From Pedobacter sp. PLR (GTDB lineage: Bacteria; Bacteroidota; Bacteroidia; Sphingobacteriales; Sphingobacteriaceae), in contig NZ_JAPIVQ010000010.1 in NCBI RefSeq assembly GCF_026239675.1, forward strand, positions 1-64,000: 64,000 nucleotides of DNA, given 5' to 3'. Each line of letters starts with the position of its first letter. Positions within the stretch are counted from its first letter, which is position 1. Under the pieces are notes generated by a model. The model did no database searches. It worked only from the letters and a program-made list of their open reading frames with translations, and was not told the origin of the DNA. Of the stretch, positions 26,222 through 34,739 are shown piece after piece. The translations under genes and the position numbers were made by a program.

Positions 26222-26479
26222 ATGATGGTAAAAAGGTACAATTACAAAGAGATTAACGGTCTGAAAGATTTAAAGCAGAAACAAGCTGAATTGTTGTTGG
26301 ATCAGGAACATTACGAGGAAAGACTCAAAGATGGTGTGAAGACCTATATCCATCAATTTAGCCCGGGATATATTGCGAAGAAGTATACCCGGAAACCAAA
26401 AGAAAAGGCGGTTTCTTTATTTAATAAAGTAAAATCCTGGTTTGGTAAAAAACCAAAAAACCTAATCGAGCGCACGTAG
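26222..26479 (+). CDS. Small basic hypothetical protein
   Basis: About 85 residues from the ATG at 26222. The frame is open further upstream to a TTG at 26168, but that would be an unusual start for this group. The protein is very basic, with a helix KDLKQKQAELLLDQEHYEERLKD and a Lys-rich C-terminal part that includes KSWFGKKP. I do not recognise the family. It lies 66 bases after the YtxH-like gene and its last 18 bases overlap the 3' end of the convergent LD-carboxypeptidase gene. Confidence 0.6.
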   Translation: MMVKRYNYKEINGLKDLKQKQAELLLDQEHYEERLKDGVKTYIHQFSPGYIAKKYTRKPKEKAVSLFNKVKSWFGKKPKNLIERT

Positions 26480-27490
26480 GCGACTTCCATTAGCGTTTAC
26501 CTCTAAACTATGTTTTACCCCACATTTCAGGGCGAAATTGTTCTTTTGATGTCCGACAGGAAAATCATAGGCCACAGGATATCCGTAATGACCCACTTTC
26601 TCCTGTACGATATCATAGATCGTTTTTCCAAACTCCTCACCGGGATCATCGGGTTTTGCTTTGAATCCGCCAATAATTAAGCCGGCTAAACGGTCCAGCT
26701 TTCCTGTTCTTTTCAGGTTCCAGAACATGCGGTCCAGGCGGTAAAGGTATTCTCCGGTATCCTCCACAAACAGGATTTTGCCATCGGTATTCAGGTCGGA
26801 TTTTGTGCCGGCCATGGTTTCTATGATACTTAAATTTCCACCCACCAGAATTCCCTCAGTTTTGCCGGGTTTATTGATCCCAATAATGGGTCCCTGGTAT
26901 TGAAGGTGCTCTCCTTTTAGTGTTTTTTTGATCGACATGATGGTTTCCAGCTGCACAGCATCTGCGAAAGCGGGATCCGTAGGAAAAGAATTGCACATCT
27001 TTGAATGTATGGAAGCAATTCCAAACTGGCGGTTTAAATGGCAGTGTAAAACGGTTATATCGCTAAAACCAATGATCCATTTGGGCAATTTCACAAAGGT
27101 ATTGAAGTTCAAAAGGTCTATAATCCTAACCATGCCATAACCTCCCCTTGCACACATGATGGCCTTAATTTGTGGATCATCCATCATTTCCTGAAGATCA
27201 GCCGCCCGCTCCTGATCCGTTCCGCCCATGGCAAAATCTCTTTTATCGATGGCCTTACCGATTTTAATCTTAAAGCCCCAGCTTTCTATCATGGCAATTG
27301 CCGGTAGAATTTCTGCTGTGGTAATAAATCCCGCCGGACTGGTGATTCCAATCGTATCTCCTGCTTTTAAATAAGGTGGTTGTTTTACCGGAGGCTCCTC
27401 AAAAGATTTGGTTTTCGATCCAAAGGAAGCATTAACAGGGAGGGTTAATCCTGCGCTCAGCATAAAAGAGAGAAAATGTTTCCTTTTCAT
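26462..27490 (-). CDS. LD-carboxypeptidase, peptidase family S66
   Basis: About 342 residues from the Met at 27490. An upstream ATG at 27544 would place 18 extra residues before the signal peptide (MKRKHFLSFMLSAGLTLPVNA). The S66 signature includes the substrate loop ARGGYGMVRIID, the nucleophile Ser in IIGFSDIT, the Glu in FVEDTGEYLYRLDR, and the His in FPVGHQKNN. Family members cut the L,D bond between meso-diaminopimelate and D-Ala in recycled muropeptides. A signal peptide implies periplasmic action. It is a single gene, divergent from the DUF6807 operon. Confidence 0.92.
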   Translation of the reverse strand: MKRKHFLSFMLSAGLTLPVNASFGSKTKSFEEPPVKQPPYLKAGDTIGITSPAGFITTAEILPAIAMIESWGFKIKIGKAIDKRDFAMGGTDQERAADLQEMMDDPQIKAIMCARGGYGMVRIIDLLNFNTFVKLPKWIIGFSDITVLHCHLNRQFGIASIHSKMCNSFPTDPAFADAVQLETIMSIKKTLKGEHLQYQGPIIGINKPGKTEGILVGGNLSIIETMAGTKSDLNTDGKILFVEDTGEYLYRLDRMFWNLKRTGKLDRLAGLIIGGFKAKPDDPGEEFGKTIYDIVQEKVGHYGYPVAYDFPVGHQKNNFALKCGVKHSLEVNANGSRLRALD

Positions 27491-27668
27491 ATGGGGTGTT
27501 ACTTTAACTTTTTCCAGAAAGAATTGCTGAATTGGGTATTGCAATGATAAGGCTATTTCAGGAAATACCGAATATCTACTCCATCGTTTTCGTAATTTTT
27601 CTATGTTATTAAGTTCTTAATTAAAGCGGTTTTGAAGTAAGAAAAGTATATTAGCTTATTGCAACCCG

Positions 27669-27681
27669 CCTGTTTAACAGG
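27669..27681. promoter_or_regulatory. Short palindrome upstream of the keto-sugar operon
   Basis: CCTGTT T AACAGG is a 13-bp symmetric element 26 bases before the ATG at 27708. Its place suggests an operator, but it is short and the binding protein is unknown. Confidence 0.35.
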
Positions 27682-27707
27682 TTTAGCCAAATAAAACCTA
27701 ACCAAGT

Positions 27708-28742
27708 ATGAATAAATATCTGATCCTTGCCTTTTGTGGGTTTAGCCTGCAATTAAATGCGCAGACTAAACAAGTCAGTTTCCAGCCACAAAAAAAAGGG
27801 AAACAGGTAGACGTTATTGTCGACGGGAAGTTTTTTACCAGCTTCATGTATCCGGATAGCCTGGAAAAACCGATTTTATACCCGCTTCAAACTGCAAGCG
27901 GCCTTACCCTGACCAGAGGATTTCCTTTAAACACCAGAGATCAGGAGCGCACAGATCATCCACACCATGTGGGATTATGGCTTAATTATGAAAGCGTAAA
28001 CGGCCTGGACTTCTGGAACAATTCCTATAACATTCCTGAGGCGAAAAAAAGTAAGTATGGCTGGATCAGAGCGGTTCAGCTGAAGGATGTTAAATCCGGC
28101 AGTAAAAAAGGAGCACTGAGCTATACCGCAAATTGGGAAAGACAGGATCGCAAGGTTTTACTGAAAGAGAAGACGACGTTTATCTTTTCCGGCGATGAAC
28201 ATACACGGACAATTGACCGGGTAACCACGCTTACTGCTGTAAAAGATTCGGTAAAATTCAAAGATGTTAAAGATGGTATGATTGCCCTCAGGGTGACCAA
28301 AGAGTTGGAAATGCCTTCCAGTCAAACGGCCGAATTTACCGATAGCCAGGGCAACCGGACAAAAGTTTCTGCTTCTGGTAATGGTGCAAACGGCGATTAC
28401 CTGACCAGCGCAGGAAAAAAAGGAAATGATGCCTGGGGAACCAGAGCAAACTGGTGCTTACTTGCCGGCGTTAAAGACCAGCAGGAAGTTTCCATTGCAA
28501 TCATTGATCACCCGAAAAATCCCGGATACCCAACTTACTGGCATGCCAGAGATTACGGTCTGTTTGCCGCAAATCCTTTAGGCCAACAGGTATTTAGCAA
28601 TGGTAAAGAAAATTTAAACCTTAGCCTTGCCCCCGGCGAATCCATTACTTTTCGCTATCGTGTATTCATCAGCTCCGGAGAAAAGCCAAAGGCCGAGGTG
28701 TTAAACCAACAGGCATTACAGTTCAGTAAAACCGCTATTTAG
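27708..28742 (+). CDS. DUF6807 (PmoA-like) family protein, exported
   Basis: 344 residues with a signal peptide (cleavage near LNAQ, residue 19). The sequence fits DUF6807, often labelled PmoA-like, an all-beta family found beside sugar oxidoreductases in Bacteroidota and Planctomycetota. Landmarks are the TRGFPLNT...DHPHHVGLWLNYESVNGLDFW segment with several His and the C-terminal HARDYGLFAANPLG. The family's function is not established. It is the first of four exported proteins in one operon (62 bases to the next gene). Confidence 0.85.
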   Translation: MNKYLILAFCGFSLQLNAQTKQVSFQPQKKGKQVDVIVDGKFFTSFMYPDSLEKPILYPLQTASGLTLTRGFPLNTRDQERTDHPHHVGLWLNYESVNGLDFWNNSYNIPEAKKSKYGWIRAVQLKDVKSGSKKGALSYTANWERQDRKVLLKEKTTFIFSGDEHTRTIDRVTTLTAVKDSVKFKDVKDGMIALRVTKELEMPSSQTAEFTDSQGNRTKVSASGNGANGDYLTSAGKKGNDAWGTRANWCLLAGVKDQQEVSIAIIDHPKNPGYPTYWHARDYGLFAANPLGQQVFSNGKENLNLSLAPGESITFRYRVFISSGEKPKAEVLNQQALQFSKTAI

Positions 28743-28804
28743 CAATAACCTTAACCACCTTACCCCGGTATACTTCCTGCCGGATAAAAACCTAAACCAC
28801 ACAA

Positions 28805-30166
28805 ATGAAAACTAAACCAGTACTACTTTTAGCTGCCTTGCTATGGGCAGGGAGCCCGAATGGCTTACAGGCACAAACTCAAAAATGGCAAAACTTATTC
28901 AACGGAAAAGACTTGCAGGGATGGAAACAACTCAACGGACAGGCAAAATATGAAGTTGTTAACGGAGAAATTGTGGGCACCACAGTTTCCAATCAGCCAA
29001 ATTCGTTCTTAACTACTGAAAAGAATTACGGGGATTTTATCATGGAACTGGAACTGTTTGTAGACGATTCTATGAACTCCGGTGTGCAGATCCGAAGCGA
29101 AAGCAAGTCGGATTACCAAAATGGCAGAGTACATGGCTATCAGATTGAAATCGATCCATCCGACAGGAAATTCAGCGGCGGGATTTATGATGAGTCCAGA
29201 AGAGGATGGTTATATCCAATGGACATCAATCCAAAAGGAAAAATGGCCTTTAAAAATCAACAGTGGAACAAATACCGTGTAGAATGTATTGGCAATTCGA
29301 TCCGTACCTGGGTAAATGGTATTCCTGCTGCTAATGTGGTGGATGCAATGACCCCTACCGGCTTCATCGCCTTACAGGTTCATGGTATCGGTAAAAATGA
29401 TGCACCAGGGAAACAAATCCGCTGGAAAAATATCCGAATTCAGACGGAAAACCTAAAACCATCTAAAACGGATCAGATATTTGTCGTTAATCTGGTACCA
29501 AACGACCTTTCTAGTCAGGAGAAGGCTGAAGGATACTCGTTATTATGGGACGGTAAAACGAGTAAAGGATGGAAAGGCGCGTATAAACCCGGCTTCCCAC
29601 AAAGTGGATGGTCGATTAATAATGGAGAATTGAGCGTACAAAAATCTAATGGCGCAGAATCTACCAATGGCGGTGATATCGTAACAGAAAAACAATACGG
29701 AGCTTTTGAGCTTAAATTCGACTTTAAACTTTCTGAAGGCGCGAACAGTGGTGTGAAGTACTTTGTAACCTTAACAGAAGGAAATAAAGGCTCAGCTATT
29801 GGTCCGGAATATCAGATTCTTGACGATGTGAGACATCCGGATGCGAAACTTGGAAAAAATGGCAACCGTACATTAGGTTCGTTATATGACCTGATGACCA
29901 GCAAAAAAGTGCCAAATGCACAACGTAAAATCGGCGACTGGAACAGAGGACTGATCCGTGTTTTTCCGGATAACAAGATTGAATATTGGTTAAATGGTTA
30001 CAAAATTCTGGAGTATACCAGAGGATCGTCAGAATTCCTTGCCCTGGTAGCAGACAGCAAGTATAAAGACTGGAAGGATTTCGGAATGGCCGCCAAAGGA
30101 CATATCCTATTGCAGGATCATGGTGATCAGGTATCTTTCAGAAGCATCAAATTGAAACAACTTTAA
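28805..30166 (+). CDS. Tandem DUF1080 (3-keto-disaccharide hydrolase-like) protein, exported
   Basis: 453 residues, signal peptide ending near LQAQ (residue 24). Two DUF1080 units follow, about 28-215 and 240-453. Each begins with the jelly-roll entry motif (WQNLFNGKDLQGWKQ and YSLLWDGKTSKGWKG). Each contains a FELKFDFKLSEGANSG-type strand and a central YQIxxD (YQIEID / YQILDD) segment. DUF1080 proteins are concanavalin-like folds, and some act on 3-keto-glycosides. A single domain is usual, so the tandem form is notable. The gene lies 12 bases before the first oxidoreductase, in a coherent operon. Confidence 0.87.
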   Translation: MKTKPVLLLAALLWAGSPNGLQAQTQKWQNLFNGKDLQGWKQLNGQAKYEVVNGEIVGTTVSNQPNSFLTTEKNYGDFIMELELFVDDSMNSGVQIRSESKSDYQNGRVHGYQIEIDPSDRKFSGGIYDESRRGWLYPMDINPKGKMAFKNQQWNKYRVECIGNSIRTWVNGIPAANVVDAMTPTGFIALQVHGIGKNDAPGKQIRWKNIRIQTENLKPSKTDQIFVVNLVPNDLSSQEKAEGYSLLWDGKTSKGWKGAYKPGFPQSGWSINNGELSVQKSNGAESTNGGDIVTEKQYGAFELKFDFKLSEGANSGVKYFVTLTEGNKGSAIGPEYQILDDVRHPDAKLGKNGNRTLGSLYDLMTSKKVPNAQRKIGDWNRGLIRVFPDNKIEYWLNGYKILEYTRGSSEFLALVADSKYKDWKDFGMAAKGHILLQDHGDQVSFRSIKLKQL

Positions 30167-30178
30167 TCCCCCTATTTT

Positions 30179-31537
30179 ATGTTATCTTCAAGAAGAAAAT
30201 TCATTAAACAGTCTGCGATTGCAGCCGCCGGAACCTATATGGGAACCATGGGTTTAAGTGCGAAAAGCTACGGAAATATCATTGGTGCCAATGATCGTGT
30301 CAGAGTTGGTGTGGTCGGTTTTTCCGATCGCTTTGCCAGTTCCCTCCTGCCGGGTTTCCTGAATCATCATAAAGAGCTCAATTTCGATATTGCCGCGGTG
30401 TCAGATTTATGGAATTACCGCCGGGGTTTAGGTCAGGATCTACTTAAATCAAAGCTGGGTCATGACATTACCGCTTGTCGTAATAATGAAGAATTATACA
30501 ATTTAAAAGATATTGATGCAGTCATTGTTAGTACAGCCGATTTCCAACACGCTGTACACACCATGGAAGCTATTAAAGCCAAATGTGATGTATATTGTGA
30601 GAAACCTTTCGCTGAAACGATGGAGGATGCCAGAGCTGCTTTAAAAGCCGTTAAAGGTTCTCAGCAAATCGTTCAGATCGGTTCTCAAAGGAGAAGTGGC
30701 GGGAATTATAAAGCCGCTTCAAAGTTTATTCAGGATGGCAAGTTTGGCGATATCACCATGGTGGAGCTCAGCTGGAATGTAAATCAACCCGGAAGATGGC
30801 GCAGACCTGATTTAGTAGCCAAACTGAAACAGGAAGATACCGATTGGAAACGCTTCCTGATTAACCGGCCTTTTGAAGAATGGGATCCGAGAAAATACCT
30901 GGAGTATCGTTTATTCTGGCCTTATTCTTCCGGAATGCCGGGACAATGGATGTCGCACCAGATTGATACGGTTCACTGGTTTACAGGTTTAAAACACCCA
31001 CGTAGCGTAGTGGCCAATGGGGGCATTTACCAATGGAAAGACGGACGTAGAAACTGGGATACCACTACGGCGGTGTTTGATTATGGACCGGATAATAATG
31101 CAGAGAAAGGTTTTCAGGTGGTCTTTACTTCCAGAATGCACAATGGTGATGAAAACCCAGCAGAAATCTATTATGCGAATGGTGGTGAATTAAACCTAAA
31201 TACCAATACGGTTTCTCCAAAAGGTGGACTAAAAGCTGGTCCGGCTAATGCCATGAAAATGCAACCTAACCTGCTACCGGAATTAAAGTTGTCGGATATG
31301 GTAGAAAAAGTAGCGGTATCTGCGAATACCGGTGGTGATAAGCTGACTTCCGCACACATGCGAAACTGGATGGAATGTATCCGTAGCAGACAGCAAACGA
31401 ATGCGCCGGTAGAAGCTGGTTATTACCACTCTATAGCAAACATCATGACCAATGCTGCCGCCAGAACAGGTAAAAAAGCGGTGTTTGATGAAGCAACACA
31501 AGAGGTAATGGTAGATGGTAAGCCTTTCAAATATTAA
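30179..31537 (+). CDS. Gfo/Idh/MocA family oxidoreductase with Tat-like signal
   Basis: 452 residues. The N-terminus has SRRKFIKQSAIAAAG, a twin-arginine signal, so it is likely exported folded with its cofactor. The Rossmann segment is VRVGVVGFSDRFASS, with an unusual glycine spacing. The EKP motif is at 141-143 (YCEKPFAE). The C-terminal beta domain contains the GGIYQWKDGRRNWDTT stretch. Gfo/Idh/MocA enzymes oxidise or reduce sugar hydroxyls using NAD(P). Export beside DUF1080 suggests oxidation at C3 of a glycoside in the periplasm. The next gene starts at the last base of its stop codon. Confidence 0.9.
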   Translation: MLSSRRKFIKQSAIAAAGTYMGTMGLSAKSYGNIIGANDRVRVGVVGFSDRFASSLLPGFLNHHKELNFDIAAVSDLWNYRRGLGQDLLKSKLGHDITACRNNEELYNLKDIDAVIVSTADFQHAVHTMEAIKAKCDVYCEKPFAETMEDARAALKAVKGSQQIVQIGSQRRSGGNYKAASKFIQDGKFGDITMVELSWNVNQPGRWRRPDLVAKLKQEDTDWKRFLINRPFEEWDPRKYLEYRLFWPYSSGMPGQWMSHQIDTVHWFTGLKHPRSVVANGGIYQWKDGRRNWDTTTAVFDYGPDNNAEKGFQVVFTSRMHNGDENPAEIYYANGGELNLNTNTVSPKGGLKAGPANAMKMQPNLLPELKLSDMVEKVAVSANTGGDKLTSAHMRNWMECIRSRQQTNAPVEAGYYHSIANIMTNAAARTGKKAVFDEATQEVMVDGKPFKY

Positions 31538-32748
31538 TGATGTTCAGAAGGAAATTTATACAGAATAGCGGCATTCTGGGCGCCGGGCTATTATTACCTG
31601 GTGAGCTTATTGCTGCAGCCGGATATGATCACGCTGCTCCTGAAAACAGGATTAAAATAGGTGTAATCGGTTGCGGGGACCGTGGAAAAGGATTAATCCA
31701 TATCGCTAAACAGTTGCCCGAAGAATTTGAGCTGGTCGCTATTGCAGATGTGCTTGATTTTAGAATCAATGAAACATTAAAGCAACCAGGTGCTGTGGGT
31801 GTGAAATCTTATGCCGATTACCGGGATTTGCTGAATGACCCGAAGATTACCGCAGTGTTCATCTCCACTCCTTTGAACATGCACTTTCCTATTGCTTCGG
31901 CGGCTTTAAAGGCGGGAAAGCATGTTTATCTGGAAAAAACCATGACTTACGATATTCCGGAAGCCTTTGCGCTGGTGGAGCTGGTAAAAAAACACCCGGA
32001 ACAAACCCTCCAGGTGGGCCATCAATATCGCTATGCGCCTATCTATTATAAGGTTAAGGAGATGATCGACAATGGGTATCTGGGAAAAGTAACACAGATT
32101 GAAAGCCGCTGGGACCGCAACAACAACTGGAGACGACCTATTGCAAACCCTGCACTGGAACGAAAGGTGAACTGGCGGATGTATAAGGAATATTCCGGTG
32201 GACTGATGGCTGAACTGCTCTCCCACCAAATGGATTTCATCAACTGGGCTTTTAATACCCATCCTCAGGAAATCATGGCCACAGGTGGCATTGATACCTA
32301 TAAAGATGGCAGGGAAACCTACGATAATGTTCAGGTGATGTTTCGTTATGAGGGTATGATTGGTAATTTCGGGACTACATTGGGTAATGAACGCGATGGT
32401 TACCTGTTTAAGCTGAAAGGTACCAAAGGAACCATTTCTTTACTGGTCAATGAAGCTATATTTTATCCGGAAAAAAGCCATAAGAAGGAGTTGGAAACTG
32501 TTGACGGCGTAACCGGGGCAACCAAAATAGTCTGGGATAAAAACGGTGGGGTTCCCATTAAAACGGATCTGCCAGCCAAAGACGGCACCTATTACTCCCT
32601 TAAAGATTTCCATAAATCTATTCTGGAAAAGAAACAGCCAGATTCTAATGTCATTACCGGTGCTACCACAGCATTTTGTGTGCATCTGGCGAATAAAGCA
32701 CTTTATGGCCAGCAAATTGAGCGCTGGGAACCAAAATACAATCTATAA
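31537..32748 (+). CDS. Gfo/Idh/MocA family oxidoreductase, second copy
   Basis: 403 residues, N-terminus MMFRRKFIQNSGILGAG, again a twin-arginine signal. The cofactor motif is IKIGVIGCGDRGKG. Where the family normally has EKP, this protein reads EKT (133-135, YLEKTMTYDI). Otherwise it follows the family, with HQYRYAPIYYKVKEM and GGIDTYKDGRETYDN segments. Its ATG overlaps the stop of the preceding oxidoreductase by one base (TAATG), so they are coupled. The two copies are clearly different sequences, which argues against a recent duplication and for a two-step or heteromeric system. A terminator follows. Confidence 0.9.
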   Translation: MMFRRKFIQNSGILGAGLLLPGELIAAAGYDHAAPENRIKIGVIGCGDRGKGLIHIAKQLPEEFELVAIADVLDFRINETLKQPGAVGVKSYADYRDLLNDPKITAVFISTPLNMHFPIASAALKAGKHVYLEKTMTYDIPEAFALVELVKKHPEQTLQVGHQYRYAPIYYKVKEMIDNGYLGKVTQIESRWDRNNNWRRPIANPALERKVNWRMYKEYSGGLMAELLSHQMDFINWAFNTHPQEIMATGGIDTYKDGRETYDNVQVMFRYEGMIGNFGTTLGNERDGYLFKLKGTKGTISLLVNEAIFYPEKSHKKELETVDGVTGATKIVWDKNGGVPIKTDLPAKDGTYYSLKDFHKSILEKKQPDSNVITGATTAFCVHLANKALYGQQIERWEPKYNL

Positions 32749-32752
32749 CCGG

Positions 32753-32785
32753 ATGCCTGACTTTCCCACTCAGGCATTTTTTTAT
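32753..32785 (+). terminator. Intrinsic terminator of the keto-sugar operon
   Basis: Stem ATGCCTGA (32753-32760) / TCAGGCAT (32770-32777), loop of nine bases, then a run of T. It ends the four-gene operon right after the second oxidoreductase. Confidence 0.85.
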
Positions 32786-32890
32786 GTTTTCTGCTCCTGC
32801 TGGCTTACCTGTTTTTCTGTGGGCTGCGATGATCGCAGCTGCATCATTGAAACGATAACTTCCCCTTAATCAGAACTTAGCTCTAAATGC

Positions 32891-32929
32891 AAAAAGCGGC
32901 TTCTTTTATGGAAAGAAGCCGCTTTTTTA
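32891..32929. terminator. Strong bidirectional terminator
   Basis: A perfect 16-bp stem (32891-32906 and 32912-32927) with core AGCGGCTTCTTT, loop of five bases, and A/T runs on both outer sides. It lies 16 bases after the stop codon of the leftward symporter gene. Confidence 0.88.
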
Positions 32930-32945
32930 CTTTTAAATAGTTGAT

Positions 32946-34631
32946 CTACCAGAAGGCAGAATATAAAGCCACCAACATGGCAAAGATGATTAAGGCACCC
33001 ACTGCAAATGAAGTAGAAACTTTAAACATTTTAGCATCGATCTCTAATCCTTTGGTTACAACACCTTTTTTACCTTCATAAATACTAATCAGGTACATTC
33101 CCAGAATACAAACCGCGAAAACGATCAGCATTCTATCCATGAATGGAATCTCAAATACACCGCTTGAATTGGCAATTGCCCATCCGTATTCATGTAATGA
33201 AGAAAGGTCAACCCATCCTGGTAAGAATTTAAGGAGTACTGAAACCACAAAACCACCTACAGTAGCGAACATTGCCGCATTTGAAGTTGTTTTCTTCCAG
33301 AAGAATCCAAGGATAAACATCGCAAAGATACCTGGCGATACGAATCCGGTATACTCCTGAATGTATTGGAAACCTTGTTTTCCTTCTCCCATTAATGCAT
33401 CACCTACAATCAGAGAAAGTACTACTGCCATCAACATAGAAACCACTACAGTGATTTTACCTACGTTCACCATAGTACGTTCGCCTGCATTTGGGTTAAA
33501 AGCTTTTTTATAAATATCAAGGGTAAAGATGGTTGCGATACTATTGGCTTTTCCGGCAAGGGAGGCTACAATCGCTGCGGTCAATGCTGCAAAAGACAAT
33601 CCTTTTAAACCGATTGGCAACAGTCCTAGTAATGCAGGATACGCCTTGTTTGGGTCTTCCACACCTGAAGCAGTCAATAAATCTGCTGCTTTGATACCAC
33701 CCATGTTCTCTTTAACAATAAAATATACTGCGATACCTGGAATCACGACGATTACCGGCATCAGCATTTTAAGGAATGCGGCGAATAAAAGTCCGGCTCT
33801 CGCAACTGGTAAAGAAGCTCCAAGCGCTCTTTGTGTGATGTACTGATTACATCCCCAGTAACTTAAATTTGCAATCCACATACCACCAATTAATACACTT
33901 AAACCCGGAAGGTCCATGTAATTGGGATTGTCTTTTTTGAAAATCAGGTGAAAATGTTCCGAAGCACCGGTTCTTAGAATACCAAAACCTTTCAAAATCC
34001 CCTCGCCGCCTGAAATCAGGTTTAAAGCAAGATAGGTAGCCACTAAGCCGCCCAGAATCAAGAAGAACACCTGGATCACATCCGTATATCCAATTACTTT
34101 CATACCACCAAGGGTGATGAAAATAGCGAAGATTGCCAATGCAAGGATACAAGCGGTTAGGTCTAGTCCGGATATACCGCTGATGGCCAGGGCCCCAAGG
34201 TAAAGGATGGACATCAGGTTAACTACTATATATAACATCAACCAGAATACCGCCATAATCATCGCTACTTTTTCATTGTAACGCTGACTTAAAAACTGGG
34301 GCATGGTAAAGATCTTATTCTTTAGGTAAACCGGCATAAAGAACACTGCTACAATGATTAACGTTGCAGAAGCCATCCATTCATATGCAGAAATAGCCAG
34401 TCCGAGTTTAAACCCTGAACCACTCATTCCAATCATTTGTTCTGCCGAGATATTTGAGGCGATAAGTGAAGCTCCGATGGCCCACCAGGTTAAAGAGCCC
34501 TCTGCTAAAAAGTAATCTTTGGAATCTGCTGATGCAGTTTTCTTTTTGTAATAAATCCAGAAACCGTAAGAAGATACGATAATGAAGTAAATAAAAAATA
34601 CGATGTAATCGTATTTGTGAAGTCCGCTCAT
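32946..34631 (-). CDS. Sodium:solute symporter (SSS family)
   Basis: 561 residues with about 13-14 membrane helices, the usual SSS layout. The ASLIASNISAEQMIGMSGSGF segment is the typical first-helix Na+ site, and GGMWIANLSYWGCNQYITQRAL resembles SglT-like sugar carriers. Family members couple Na+ entry to import of sugars, sialic acid, amino acids or vitamins. It lies opposite the DUF6807/DUF1080 operon, sharing only a terminator region, so it may import its product. It ends 108 bases after the MFS gene starts downstream on the same strand. Substrate cannot be told. Confidence 0.92.
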   Translation of the reverse strand: MSGLHKYDYIVFFIYFIIVSSYGFWIYYKKKTASADSKDYFLAEGSLTWWAIGASLIASNISAEQMIGMSGSGFKLGLAISAYEWMASATLIIVAVFFMPVYLKNKIFTMPQFLSQRYNEKVAMIMAVFWLMLYIVVNLMSILYLGALAISGISGLDLTACILALAIFAIFITLGGMKVIGYTDVIQVFFLILGGLVATYLALNLISGGEGILKGFGILRTGASEHFHLIFKKDNPNYMDLPGLSVLIGGMWIANLSYWGCNQYITQRALGASLPVARAGLLFAAFLKMLMPVIVVIPGIAVYFIVKENMGGIKAADLLTASGVEDPNKAYPALLGLLPIGLKGLSFAALTAAIVASLAGKANSIATIFTLDIYKKAFNPNAGERTMVNVGKITVVVSMLMAVVLSLIVGDALMGEGKQGFQYIQEYTGFVSPGIFAMFILGFFWKKTTSNAAMFATVGGFVVSVLLKFLPGWVDLSSLHEYGWAIANSSGVFEIPFMDRMLIVFAVCILGMYLISIYEGKKGVVTKGLEIDAKMFKVSTSFAVGALIIFAMLVALYSAFW

Positions 34632-34739
34632 TGTGGTTTAAATGTTGATTAGCTGGCTAAAATATAAATTTATTTGCCATAACTTTTCAGAAAACAACAG
34701 AAAATAGAAAATAATTAAAGGCCATCCATGAGAAGCCAC

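Noticed and set aside
28805..30166. Two DUF1080 genes fused by sequencing error
   Set aside because: The linker between the halves is continuous and in frame, and no start or ribosome entry site is visible between them.
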